Below, in pieces: positions 16,884 to 26,700 of a stretch of DNA of 39,398 nt. The stretch lies in assembly GCA_021298315.1 (NCBI GenBank), contig JAJTFC010000024.1, positions 1 through 39,398 of the forward strand, written 5' to 3'. The notes under the pieces were generated by a model. That model worked only from the letters and a program-made list of their open reading frames with translations. It searched no databases and had not been told where the DNA came from. Made by a program: the position numbers and the translations under genes. The stretch is from Planctomycetaceae bacterium (GTDB taxonomy: Bacteria > Planctomycetota > Planctomycetia > Pirellulales > Pirellulaceae). Positions within the stretch are counted from its first letter, which is position 1; each line of letters opens with the position of its first letter.

Positions 16884-19800
16884 ATGTTCGGAAAATTCCA
16901 GGTTGGTTTCGAGCACCCGTGGATGCTGTTGCTTCTGGTATTGATTCCGATCAGTTGGTACTTGGCGAATCGTTCACTCTCTGGACTTGGGCAAACCCGC
17001 AAGATCCTTGCACTGATCTTTCGAAGCCTTGTTCTTTTGTTAATCACCCTTGCACTGGCTGGCATTCAGTGGATTTGGATCAGCGATCGTCAAACGGTGA
17101 TCTATTTGCTCGACCAGAGCGATTCTATTCCGGTGGCCAAGCGCCAGTTGATGCTTCGTTTTGCTATCGACAGTGTCAAGAAGCATCGTCGCGAGAAGCG
17201 TTTTGATCGTGCAGGTTTGATCCTTTTCGGAAGGGAAGCATCGATCGAAATCCCGCCCTTGGACGAGAATCTACCTCCACTATCGAAGCCCGAAAGCAAT
17301 TTCGGACGACCTGATGCAACGAATTTAGAAGGTGCATTGAAGCTCGCAGCAGCGAGTTTCCTCGAGGACTCGGCAAAGAGAATTGTCGTCTTGACCGATG
17401 GTGTGCAAACGCTCGGAGTTGCCGAGCAAGCGGCTAAGAGGCTTGCTGAATCAGGGATTGGCATCGATGTTGTTCCAGTTCGGTTGGACAACAATGCTGA
17501 GATCATGGTCGAGAAGATCGATATCCCCGGTTCGGTTCGCCAAGGTCAAACTATCGATGCAAGAGTCGTGATCAATCGCTTCGGTTCTCCCGAGAATCCA
17601 TCACCGGAGATCCCAGGCCGCGTTAGGGTTGTCCGAAAAATTGGTAATCAAGCCGAGGTGTTGGTCGATTCTCCTTACGTGCTGGACAAGGATATCAACG
17701 TGATCCCTGTTCCGCACAAGGTGGATCAGACAGCCGGTTACACTTACGAAGCGGATTTCATACCCGATTCGGCAACGGACGATACGATCGGTCAGAACAA
17801 TCGGGCCACTGCATTTACTTATGCACGAGGCAAGTCGCGAGTGCTATTGATCGAGGACGCAAACAACTTGGGCGACTACGATGCCTTGGTCGATGCACTT
17901 CGGAAGAACGATATTGTCGTTGACGTGCGTCCGTCGAGCAACTTGTTTTCGAGTCTCGTGGAGTTGCAGATATACGATTCGATCATTCTGGCGGGAGTAC
18001 CAAGAACCGGAGGAGATAGTGCGGAGAAGGTTTTTTCGATCAGCGATCAGCAAATTGAAATGATGGTTCAAAGCACAAGGCAAACCGGACTTGGAATTGT
18101 CATGCTCGGTGGGCCGGAAGCATTCGGGGCTGGTGGATGGAGCAATACCAAACTCGAAGAAGCCATGCCGGTGAATTTCACCATCAAGAATACCAAGGTC
18201 GAGGCCGTCGGGGCGCTTGCGATGGTCATGCATGCCTCGGAAATGCCTGAAGGAAATCACTGGCAAAAGGTTATCGGAAAATCAGCTCTCGAATCGCTCG
18301 GACCTGCCGATTACTGCGGCGTGATCAAGTACGATGGTTCAGGAGACTCGTGGCTCTGGGGAGGCTCCGACGGATTTCTTAAGGTTGGCGAGAACGGGAA
18401 GCTGATGCGGTCTCGCATGTCGCAGATGGTTCCCGGGGATATGCCTGCCTTCGATTCATCCTTGAAGTTGGCGATTCGGTCGCTCAAGAATGTGCCTGCA
18501 TCTGTCAAACACATGATCGTCATCAGCGACGGCGATCCGACCCCTGCTTCCGCATCTGTACTCAATGATTTCGTCAAGAATCAGATCAAAATCAGCACCG
18601 TTGCCGTCGGAGCGCACGGCACTGTCGGAACTGCCGAACTGAAGCGAATCGCGAATACCACAGGTGGAAACTACTATGTGGTAACCAATGCGGCGGCACT
18701 GCCGAAGATCTTCATGAGGGAAGCTCGAAGAGTTGCAAGGCCGGTGATCTTCGAGCCCGAAGGCGGAGTTCAGCCCATAAGGCAACTCCCTAACCATGAG
18801 ATCCTCTCTGGAATCCGATCCGACTTGCCAACGATTCGAGGTTTTGTCCTAACCGAGCGCAAAGAGAGTCCTTTGGTCGAAGTTCCATTGCTAGCGAACA
18901 AACCAGCCGAGCAAGAAAACGCGTCGATCCTAGCGACTTGGAACTACGGACTCGGACGAACGGCTGTCTTCACGACCGATGCAGGAAAGCGGTGGGCCAA
19001 GGATTGGGTTGGTTCGCCCAACTACGATCAATTCTTCTCCCAACTCGTTCGGTGGTCCATGCGACCATCGAAAGACGATGACAAGTTCAGCATCGCGACA
19101 CAAGTCAAAGATGGACGAGTCCAAGTTATCGTCAACGCGACAGACAAAGAGGATAACTTTTTGAATTTCTTGGATATGAACGCTTCTGCCACAGGGCCTG
19201 ATTTAGTGCCTATCACAGTACCGCTCAGGCAACAGGCCCCGGGCCGTTATGTCGGAGAGTTTGCCCCGGATGCTGCGGGTAGCTATATGCTCAGCGTTGT
19301 TCCAGGCGGAGGCAGGCAGATACTAACAACCGGTGTGAACTTGCCATTCTCCGATGAGTATCGCATCCGACAAGCCAACATGCGATTGATCGAAACACTC
19401 GCTCAGAGCAAACCGCTAGGTGGAGAGGCCGGCAAGGTGCTTCCTGAATTAAGCGATACGGAGATGGATCAGCTTTTGGGTTTTGATACTTACCGTCCAG
19501 GCTTACCCCCCGCTCGATCCTTGAAAGACATCTGGCCTTTTGCAGTCCTGCTCGGGGCTTCTCTTTTCTTTGCCGACGTCTTTGTACGACGCGTTGCGGT
19601 CGATTTCGGTTTGCCAATTCGCAAACTCACTGCATGGCTCACTCGACGCAAAGTTTCCGAAGCCGACCAAGCTAGACAAAAAAGCCTCGATCAACTTCGC
19701 TCGAGGAAAACAAAGGTGTCTAGCGAACTGGACAAACAAAAGTCGGCAACATCGTTTGAATTGCCCGAGCCTGAAGTTATCGGGGGATCCGATAAGGTTT

Positions 19801-19958
19801 CGAGTTCGGAAGGCTTTGGAACTGCCGAAACACCCCGAAGCGACAAACCTAGTGGGGCACCAAAGCCCACGGATAAGACGGATCAGGGAGATGGTGATAA
19901 CTACACCGCCCGCTTGCTCGAGGCGAAACGAAAAGCCAAAAAGAACAACAACAATTAA
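16884..19958 (+). CDS. Large membrane protein with two VWA domains and a GATase-like domain
   Basis: 1024 residues. The N-terminal region with two hydrophobic helices (about 12-28 and 44-62) is BatA-like. The first VWA domain begins at about residue 72 and has an intact MIDAS (Asp77-x-Ser79-x-Ser81; later Thr in DATNLEGA and Asp in VVLTDG). After a beta-rich segment comes a class-I-glutamine-amidotransferase-like Rossmann region (about 310-430: RVLLIEDANN, then GLGIVMLGGPEAFGAGGW). The second VWA-like region (about 435-610) has MVMHASEMPEG where DxSxS is expected but keeps VISDGDPTP. A last membrane helix lies near DIWPFAVLLGASLFFADVF, followed by a charged Lys/Ser/Pro cytoplasmic tail. The MoxR gene directly downstream fits the common MoxR-VWA pairing. 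A role in envelope protein assembly or stress is inferred. Confidence 0.88.
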   Translation: MFGKFQVGFEHPWMLLLLVLIPISWYLANRSLSGLGQTRKILALIFRSLVLLLITLALAGIQWIWISDRQTVIYLLDQSDSIPVAKRQLMLRFAIDSVKKHRREKRFDRAGLILFGREASIEIPPLDENLPPLSKPESNFGRPDATNLEGALKLAAASFLEDSAKRIVVLTDGVQTLGVAEQAAKRLAESGIGIDVVPVRLDNNAEIMVEKIDIPGSVRQGQTIDARVVINRFGSPENPSPEIPGRVRVVRKIGNQAEVLVDSPYVLDKDINVIPVPHKVDQTAGYTYEADFIPDSATDDTIGQNNRATAFTYARGKSRVLLIEDANNLGDYDALVDALRKNDIVVDVRPSSNLFSSLVELQIYDSIILAGVPRTGGDSAEKVFSISDQQIEMMVQSTRQTGLGIVMLGGPEAFGAGGWSNTKLEEAMPVNFTIKNTKVEAVGALAMVMHASEMPEGNHWQKVIGKSALESLGPADYCGVIKYDGSGDSWLWGGSDGFLKVGENGKLMRSRMSQMVPGDMPAFDSSLKLAIRSLKNVPASVKHMIVISDGDPTPASASVLNDFVKNQIKISTVAVGAHGTVGTAELKRIANTTGGNYYVVTNAAALPKIFMREARRVARPVIFEPEGGVQPIRQLPNHEILSGIRSDLPTIRGFVLTERKESPLVEVPLLANKPAEQENASILATWNYGLGRTAVFTTDAGKRWAKDWVGSPNYDQFFSQLVRWSMRPSKDDDKFSIATQVKDGRVQVIVNATDKEDNFLNFLDMNASATGPDLVPITVPLRQQAPGRYVGEFAPDAAGSYMLSVVPGGGRQILTTGVNLPFSDEYRIRQANMRLIETLAQSKPLGGEAGKVLPELSDTEMDQLLGFDTYRPGLPPARSLKDIWPFAVLLGASLFFADVFVRRVAVDFGLPIRKLTAWLTRRKVSEADQARQKSLDQLRSRKTKVSSELDKQKSATSFELPEPEVIGGSDKVSSSEGFGTAETPRSDKPSGAPKPTDKTDQGDGDNYTARLLEAKRKAKKNNNN

Positions 19959-20012
19959 CTTCCTATCCATGGAATGCCTGAAATTAGCCCTTGTCAATGA
20001 AAGCCTCAACTC

Positions 20013-21020
20013 ATGAGCAATGTTGCTGAATCGATGCAAGAACAAGCCCAGTTGTTTCGCGATCGCTTTGCTGCTGTCCGCGAGCAGATTGGACGCGTGA
20101 TCGTCGGACACGATGAAATCGTCAATGGGGTTCTGACGGCCATGTTTGTCGGTGGACATTGCCTGCTTGAGGGTGTCCCCGGACTTGGAAAAACCATGCT
20201 GATCCGAACCCTATCGGAAACCCTCTCATTGGATTTCAATCGCATTCAGTTCACACCGGATCTGATGCCTTCGGATATCCTCGGGACGAACATGATTGTC
20301 GAGGAGCAGGGCAGGCGTAAATTCGAGTTTCAAAAAGGGCCCATCTTCACCCAGATCTGCTTGGCTGACGAAATCAACCGAGCCACTCCCAAGACGCAGT
20401 CGGCATTGCTCGAGACGATGCAAGAAGGCACAGTGACAGTATCAGGAACACGATACGACTTGAAAAAGCCGTTCTTCGTCCTGGCTACGCAAAACCCGAT
20501 CGAACAAGAAGGTACTTACCCGCTTCCCGAAGCCCAACTCGACCGTTTTTTGTTCAAGCTCGTTGTCGGATATTCCAACCGAGAAGAACTCAACACCATC
20601 ATCGATCGAACCACGCGCAGTGTGAGCATCAAGCCAGAGAAGGTCATGGACGGTGATGAGATCGTCAAATGGCAAGGGTTGGTTCGGCAGGTGGTCTTGG
20701 CCAAACATGTTCAAGACTACGTCGCTCGCTTAATCTTGGCAACTCACCCTGGCGGAACGCTAGCGCCTGATATTACCAACCAGTACATCCGATGGGGAGC
20801 GAGTCCTCGCGGTGCGCAAACGATCGCGCTGGCATCGAAGGTTCGTGCGCTGCTCGACGGTCGTTACAACGTCAGCTTTGAGGACGTCAGGCGTGTCTAT
20901 CTGCCAGCCTTGCGGCATCGTGTATTGCTGAACTTCGAAGCCCAGGCCGAAGGGATCGAAGTGGATCGGGTGTTGCTCGATATCCTCGAAAAGGTCAATG
21001 AGAAAGCTGATGATATCTGA
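20013..21020 (+). CDS. MoxR-family AAA+ ATPase
   Basis: 335 residues of the MoxR branch of AAA+ ATPases, chaperone-like enzymes that commonly work with VWA proteins encoded beside them. Walker A is EGVPGLGKT (53-61), Walker B ends at Asp119-Glu120 ([15 protein letters not shown]), and sensor I is in [27 protein letters not shown], of which the LATQNP segment is typical. The C-terminal helical lid contains the sensor II region around WGASPRGAQ. It starts at an ATG 54 nt after the VWA gene, and its end overlaps the next gene by 23 nt, so the three genes probably form an operon. The substrate partner is most simply the upstream VWA protein. Confidence 0.93.
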   Translation: MSNVAESMQEQAQLFRDRFAAVREQIGRVIVGHDEIVNGVLTAMFVGGHCLLEGVPGLGKTMLIRTLSETLSLDFNRIQFTPDLMPSDILGTNMIVEEQGRRKFEFQKGPIFTQICLADEINRATPKTQSALLETMQEGTVTVSGTRYDLKKPFFVLATQNPIEQEGTYPLPEAQLDRFLFKLVVGYSNREELNTIIDRTTRSVSIKPEKVMDGDEIVKWQGLVRQVVLAKHVQDYVARLILATHPGGTLAPDITNQYIRWGASPRGAQTIALASKVRALLDGRYNVSFEDVRRVYLPALRHRVLLNFEAQAEGIEVDRVLLDILEKVNEKADDI

Positions 21021-22089
21021 TAAAGTCTTGCCGTTCCTGGTTTTCGTTGCCTGTATCGCTATCCACAGCGGGGAATGCAACGGACAAGAAAGTTTTAAAA
21101 AAGACCAAGTCGACGCTGGGGTCAACAAGGCAATCGGTTATTTGGTTTCTCAGCAAAAACCCAATGGGTCGATCACCGATCGCGGGCATGAGAATGCCAT
21201 GACGGCACTTGCCATCATGTCCATGGCGGCCGTCGGACATCAACCAGCCGATGCGACGCCTGAAGGAATCGCGATGACCCGAGGCATCCGTTTTCTGCTC
21301 GGCGAAGGGAGGCAAGACAAGGCTGGTTACTTTGGAGCCTCGGACGGATCCCGGATGTACGGTCATGGAATCGTCACTCTCATGCTCACCGAAATGCTCG
21401 GAATGGGAGTGGATCCGGAGATGGACAAGCAGTTGCATGAGGCGTGTCAAAAGGCGATCGACCTGATCGTGCGAAGCCAGCGGATTAAAAAAGGAGCCAA
21501 TGCAAGGGGCGGTTGGCGATACACTCCGGATGCGGGCGATAGCGACCTATCGGTCTCGATCTGGCAACTTATGGCTTTACGCAGTGCGAAGAATGATGGG
21601 CTCGATGTGGCTTCGGCGACCATCGATGATGCAGTTGGATATCTCAGGCGATCCTTTACCTCGCCTTTGGATACGCAGGGCAAGCCCAAAGATGCCAAGG
21701 CAGGTTTTTCGTACGAACCCAATGGTGGGGCACCTTCGTTTACCATGACATCAGCCGGATTGCTGGCCATGCAGGTATGCGGCCAGTACGATTCCCCATT
21801 GGTTGTTGGTTCGGCCGACTGGCTCTTGGATCATCCACCCAAGTGGAACGAGCGATTCATCCTCTATGGGCTTTACTACTTTGCCCAAGGCATGCATCAG
21901 CGGGGTGGTTCACATGCCGAGAGAGCAGCAAGTATCGTTTCGGAAATGCTGTTATCAAAACAGAAAGATAATGGAGCCTGGGAGTCTTCCTCGGGTGAAG
22001 AGCAAAACGCCGGGTCGGTCTACTGCACGGCCATGGCGATTTTAAGTTTGTCGGTCAAATACCATTACTTGCCCATTTATCAGCGCTAA
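20998..22089 (+). CDS. Exported prenyltransferase/squalene-oxidase-repeat protein
   Basis: 363 residues; the start at 20998 overlaps the MoxR gene by 23 nt (an ATG at 21010 is also possible). A signal peptide covers about residues 1-30 ([20 protein letters not shown]). The mature protein is an alpha/alpha toroid with repeated helix-hairpin units, each ending in a Gly-aromatic motif: [74 protein letters not shown] and [20 protein letters not shown]. Such secreted terpene-cyclase-like repeat proteins are frequent in planctomycetes, often beside MoxR/VWA genes. The DxDD catalytic motif of squalene-hopene cyclase is not evident, so it is probably not a cyclase. It is the last gene of its operon. 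Confidence 0.85.
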   Translation: MRKLMISDKVLPFLVFVACIAIHSGECNGQESFKKDQVDAGVNKAIGYLVSQQKPNGSITDRGHENAMTALAIMSMAAVGHQPADATPEGIAMTRGIRFLLGEGRQDKAGYFGASDGSRMYGHGIVTLMLTEMLGMGVDPEMDKQLHEACQKAIDLIVRSQRIKKGANARGGWRYTPDAGDSDLSVSIWQLMALRSAKNDGLDVASATIDDAVGYLRRSFTSPLDTQGKPKDAKAGFSYEPNGGAPSFTMTSAGLLAMQVCGQYDSPLVVGSADWLLDHPPKWNERFILYGLYYFAQGMHQRGGSHAERAASIVSEMLLSKQKDNGAWESSSGEEQNAGSVYCTAMAILSLSVKYHYLPIYQR

Positions 22090-22170
22090 GGTGCCTAGCA
22101 AGCTTCTTCGGTCACTCCTTTCGCTGAGCACGGTCACTGAATTGCTAATCCCAAACCCGTAAAAAACAAC

Positions 22171-22201
22171 TATAATACGGCCCAGCCCAGGGGCTTTTTT
22201 T
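22171..22201 (+). promoter_or_regulatory. TATAAT box followed by a short hairpin and T7 run
   Basis: A perfect TATAAT lies at 22171-22176, without a convincing -35 at standard spacing. Eight bases further on, an AGCC/GGCT hairpin (22184-22195) runs into seven T residues (22195-22201), 35 nt before the next start codon. It may terminate the upstream MoxR/toroid operon, or act as a leader attenuator of the beta-propeller gene if the TATAAT is used. The stem is short, so both readings are tentative. Confidence 0.4.
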
Positions 22202-22235
22202 AACGAATACTCGACCAACCATAAGGCGACAGAAG

Positions 22236-23567
22236 ATGCGATTCCACTGGTTCGTAGGCAACAAAAACAATCTTTCAAAGAGGATCAACCAAGGTCTGAT
22301 CGCAGGTGTGCTGGGCCTCTCCGGACTCTCCGGTATTGGCATTGCAGAGGATGGCGATTGGGCTCAGTGGCGTGGGCCTGGGCGGGATGGGGTTGCCGGC
22401 AAGCAGAATCTGTTGCAGTCGTGGCCAGAAGGAGGCCCCAAGCTAGCTTGGACGTATGAGGCCGCAGGGCTTGGATATTCTTCGAGTGCCATTAGCAATG
22501 GTCGCCTTTACACCATCGGCCAACGTGGAGAGGAATGCGTCGCGATTTGCTTGGATGCCAAGACTGGCAAAGAGATTTGGGTTCAGCGATTCGACCGAGG
22601 TACCAAATCGGATGATTATCTGACCGGTTGGGGCGGGGGGCCTCGAAGCACCCCGACGATCGATGGTGATCATGCATACTTCTTGAGCGACCTCGGTGAA
22701 TTGGCTTGTTTAAAGACATCCGATGGATCGAAGGTTTGGAGCAAGAATCTGATCAAGGATTTTGGTGGCGGCGTGCCGCAGTGGGGCTGTAGCGAATCGG
22801 TTCTCGTCGACGGAGACAAGCTCTTGTGCACCCCTGGTGGCAAGACATTCCTGGTGGGACTCAACAAGAAAACCGGTGAAAAGGTTTATGAGTCCAAGGG
22901 ATTCGAAGATGGATCGCAGTACGTGTCTATCATGAAGACAACGATAGGTGGAGTCCCCATTTACGTCTCGGCAGCCAAGTCTGGTTTGGTCGCCTTTCAC
23001 GCGGAAACCGGAGAGCATCAGTTTACCAATCCAACAACGGGAAACAGAACGGCGGTAATTCCGACTCCGATCCTTTCTGGCAATCAAATCTACCATTCGT
23101 CGGCTTACAAAGCTGGCAATGCACTTTTGAATTTGTCAGCCGATGGGGGCAAGGTAAAGATGGAGCAGGTTTATCACTTGGATAAAGAGAGTATGGAGAA
23201 CCATCACGGTGGTTATGTCCTTCACGATGGGACGATCTATGGGTTCACCAATTCGCTTCGTGGTGCTTGGGTAGCCCAAGACCTCAAGTCCGGTGAGATC
23301 CTTTGGAATCAAAAGACGGGCAAGGCTCGTTCGGGTTCGATTGCATTTGCTGACGGCATGCTCTATTGCTACGACGACTCGGATGGAATTTGCTACTTGG
23401 TGGCTCCATCCCGCGAGGGTTGGCAAGAGAAGGGCTCGGTTAAGCTCCCGAAAACTTGGGCCGGTGATCGTCAGCGAGGAGCGATTTGGGCACACCCTGT
23501 GGTTGCCGGGCAAAAGCTCTTCATACGCGATCAGGATTTGATCTATGCATTCGATATCGCTAGATAG
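22236..23567 (+). CDS. Exported PQQ-like beta-propeller repeat protein
   Basis: 443 residues. A signal peptide-like hydrophobic segment follows a basic N-terminus (about 15-36: NQGLIAGVLGLSGLSGIGIA). The first motif after it is DWAQWRGPGRDGV, the standard opening of planctomycete PQQ-binding-like beta-propellers. Propeller blades follow with YTIGQRGEECVAICLDAKTG, GPRSTPTIDGDHAYFLSDLG, ACLKTSDGSKVWSKNL and, late in the protein, YGFTNSLRGAWVAQDLKSGE. The AxDxxTGKxxW blade pattern is that of BamB and PQQ dehydrogenases, but there is no sign of a dehydrogenase domain. It is likely a periplasmic scaffold or binding protein. It converges with the tricorn-like gene; the 137 nt between stops hold two hairpins. 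Confidence 0.88.
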   Translation: MRFHWFVGNKNNLSKRINQGLIAGVLGLSGLSGIGIAEDGDWAQWRGPGRDGVAGKQNLLQSWPEGGPKLAWTYEAAGLGYSSSAISNGRLYTIGQRGEECVAICLDAKTGKEIWVQRFDRGTKSDDYLTGWGGGPRSTPTIDGDHAYFLSDLGELACLKTSDGSKVWSKNLIKDFGGGVPQWGCSESVLVDGDKLLCTPGGKTFLVGLNKKTGEKVYESKGFEDGSQYVSIMKTTIGGVPIYVSAAKSGLVAFHAETGEHQFTNPTTGNRTAVIPTPILSGNQIYHSSAYKAGNALLNLSADGGKVKMEQVYHLDKESMENHHGGYVLHDGTIYGFTNSLRGAWVAQDLKSGEILWNQKTGKARSGSIAFADGMLYCYDDSDGICYLVAPSREGWQEKGSVKLPKTWAGDRQRGAIWAHPVVAGQKLFIRDQDLIYAFDIAR

Positions 23568-23605
23568 ATCCTACAATGGATCCCATCTCTTTTTCACTTT
23601 TACCG

Positions 23606-23631
23606 TCAAACGGGCCTCCGAGCCCGTTTGA
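23606..23631. terminator. Perfect 10-bp inverted repeat between convergent genes
   Basis: TCAAACGGGC pairs with GCCCGTTTGA across a 6-nt loop, 38 nt after the beta-propeller stop. There is no T-run on either strand, so it is a hairpin of terminator geometry rather than a textbook intrinsic terminator. It may serve both convergent transcripts. Confidence 0.55.
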
Positions 23632-23649
23632 GAGTGTCAACTAAGTTTC

Positions 23650-23671
23650 GCACGGCCTCAGAGGACCGTGC
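23650..23671. repeat. Second hairpin, GCACGG-CCT/AGG-CCGTGC
   Basis: GCACGGCCT pairs with AGG(A)CCGTGC around a 3-nt loop with one bulged A. It lies 18 nt past the previous hairpin in the same convergent gap and 34 nt before the stop of the tricorn-like gene. It could be a terminator for the minus-strand gene or a copy of a small dispersed palindromic repeat; no second copy was seen in this window. Confidence 0.45.
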
Positions 23672-23704
23672 TACGGTAGGTTATCTAGCGATAAGCCTTA
23701 CGAG

Positions 23705-26700
23705 CTACTCGTGGCCAGTGGCATATTTGGGCTTGGGCAAGGCAGGCACCTGCTTGACCTCTTCAAGCAAAACTTCGACTCCTTTTTCAAGTTGCTTGTC
23801 GATACCCGAAGGAAGTTCGCCCGGTGCGGGCCAGACGATAAAGTCCGGTTCGGCCCCATGAAGCTCCATGTCCTTGCCATCGCGAATCGAGAACCAACCC
23901 CTAAACGGAGCTCTTAGCACCCCGATATCGTTGATCCTTGCAACCCCGGTACTGACCACACCACCAGCGGTCTGAACGCCAACCAATTTTCCGCGTCCGA
24001 GCACTTTGATCGCATGGCTGAATATCTCGGCGTTGCTGTAGCTGTTTTGGTTGCACAACACAACGATCGGTTTAGACCAAGTCGCATAGATCATTCGGTC
24101 GTGCGGATAACCCGTTCCTCCACCTCGTGGAACCGTGATCGCATGCTTAGGCTGTGTTAACGAGGTCAGCAAATGGTCGGTCGTCGAACCACCCCCATTG
24201 TCCCGAACGTCAATCACTAAACCTTCTTTGCCATACCCCACGTTGTAGAGCTGTTGCTCGAACTCCAGAAAGCTCGATTCGTCCATGGCTTGGATGTGCA
24301 AGTATCCCAGTTTCCCATCCGAGAGTTTCTCGACCATCTGGCGATTGGTCTCAAGCCACTGCTCGTACAGCAGCGGGCGCAGTCGACCGTACGGGATCGG
24401 ACGGAGCATCAGGTTGAGTTCCTCGCTTGCGTCCTCTTTCGCTCTCTGGACAACCAGTTGGATGTCTCGATCCAGCGGCCCGTTGAGGACTTGGGTCAGA
24501 TCCATCGAAGGATCCACTCGCGTTCCATCGATACTCAAAATGATATCGCCCGCTTTGAGACGACTCTTGACTTTATCGCTAGGACTCTCTGGAAGCACGT
24601 CTCGAACCTTGAGACCGGGCCCGAGGTAGGCTGGATCAAATCGTGCCCCAAGATGGGCTGTTGGATGCTCTCGTTTGCGTGGCGTCTCGGGTTCTGAGGC
24701 GCTGCCCATCGAAGGGGTGAATCCCAGGTGCGAGCCGTTTAGCTCCCCTAGCATCAGTTCGATGACTTCGCCAAGCCCTCGTTCATCGAAGGCTCTCGAA
24801 GCGGCATCGATGTACTTGCGACGAACCTGTTCCCAGTTCCTATTTCCCATCGCTGGGTCGTACCAAATCTCGTTCATGGCCAACCAAGCGGCATTGAATC
24901 CCTCCCGAAAGCGACCTGATCGCGAGCGATCATGCGTCACGCTGAATCCAAAGCTGGTTTCCTTTTCGCCATTTTCCAATTTGGTCGGCGTCCCTTTCGA
25001 CAGGCCCATAATACTGCCTGAGGATTTCGTCCACCGAGCGTCGCTCAAGACCGTTGAGCTCATGAGTTTTGGCGTTAACTTATCTGGAAATTCGACGCTA
25101 TACCATCCGGATTTGCCTTCTACACTTGCGGAAAACGCGAGCTTCTTTCCGTCCGGAGAGAAGATCAAGTTTGTCTCCCGGGTATCTTGCAGATTGATCC
25201 TCCGAAGCCTTTGATGGATCTTATCAAAATCGATTCGAACCAATTTGGCCTCGGTGTCACTGGCCTTCTCCGACTTGGACTTCTCCTCGCTTGCTTTTGC
25301 GTCAGCGGGTTTGGGCTCAGCAGGCTTGTTTTCTGGGTTCTTGTTTTCCGTATTCTTAGTATCCTGCGAACCGGTTTCGGTTTTAGGCTCCGCAACAGCC
25401 GGCTTGGGCCGCTTCTTTTTCATCGTTTCGATCGCCTTCTCGATCGTTCGATCGCGAGACGACTCGTCATCGTATTCCTCTTGAAGATAGACGTAGTAGA
25501 TATCGCTCTCCTCTTTGGATCTTCGACCGGTGAAAGCCAAAATCTTTCCATCCGGGGAGAACACGGGCGACTGATCGTTGTCTGGATGGCGTGAGACATT
25601 CACCGGTGGAGCATGCTTATCCAGCGGCATGATCCAGATTTCGCTATTGAAATCGTTGTCTTGGGAATCGTAAGCGATCCAGCGGCTATCTGGTGAAATC
25701 GAGAAACTCGACTCGCTAAAGCTTTCGACAAGACGCGTGATCTCTTTGGTGTCCAAGCTCATGGCAACGAGGTTGCCTCGACCTTCAGTAAACAGAAGGT
25801 GTTTGCCGTTTGGCGTGAATCGCAAATTTCCTTTTGAACCCGCCGACTCGGTCATGCGTGTCTCAACGAACTCCTTTTGCTGCCACCAATACTTCGTAGG
25901 CTCCTTGGGTTCGACCTTCCACAGGTCCACTTGGCCATTCTCTTTGCGGGTAAACCAAAGGGATTTGCCATCATTGGAGAAGATCGGTGATTCCTCATAG
26001 CCCTCGGTGCGTGTTACCTGAATCGGCTCTTTGAGCTCAGTGTCCATGAGCCAAAGATCACCGTTGAGAGTAAAGGCGATTTCAAGCCCATCGTCGGTGA
26101 ATGCGACTTGGTCGGCCCGATTCACGACAGCACGTTGTAGGTCTTCTGGCAAATCGGTATCGGCTGCGACCTTTAGATCAAGCTTGGTAGGTTGATCATC
26201 CTTGCCCGGGCGTAGGACATAGGTGTCGAAGAGGTGTCGAAAAACGATCGTCGTACCATTGCGGGAAATGGTCGGTTCGGCAATCGAATCGTCTTGAAAA
26301 CCCCAGACTTTACGTTGTCTAGCGGGTTGGTCTTCGGAAGCAAATCGGTAGCGCCATAGATCGAGCCCGTGATCGGTGCCCTTTGCAAAATAGAAACCTT
26401 TTCCACCGGGCATCCATAGCGGCCACAAGCATTCGACTTGTTCGTGGAGCAGTTCGTTGGTTGCACCACTTTGGAGATCGAGCATCCAAATCTGTGCAGA
26501 TCGTTCGCCTCGGTAGCCTTTACGCCACCAGCGTTCACCTTCTCGCGTAAAGAGGATTTTCTTGCCATCATTCGATAATTTTGGATTGGCTGCCGCATCA
26601 TCCAAGAGAACTTTTTCGGCAGATCGCTTCGTCAAATCGATTTGCATCATGCGAGCCGATCCTCGCCAGAAGTGGTCGCGACTGGCGGTTGCCAAAACGC

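Noticed and set aside
16645..16944. 99-codon plus-strand frame between mch and the VWA gene
   Set aside because: It overlaps the start of mch and of the VWA gene, has no ribosome site and shows no domain; the region is better read as a divergent promoter region.
19503..20159. 218-codon minus-strand frame across the VWA/MoxR junction
   Set aside because: It crosses two well-supported plus-strand genes and has no recognisable motif.
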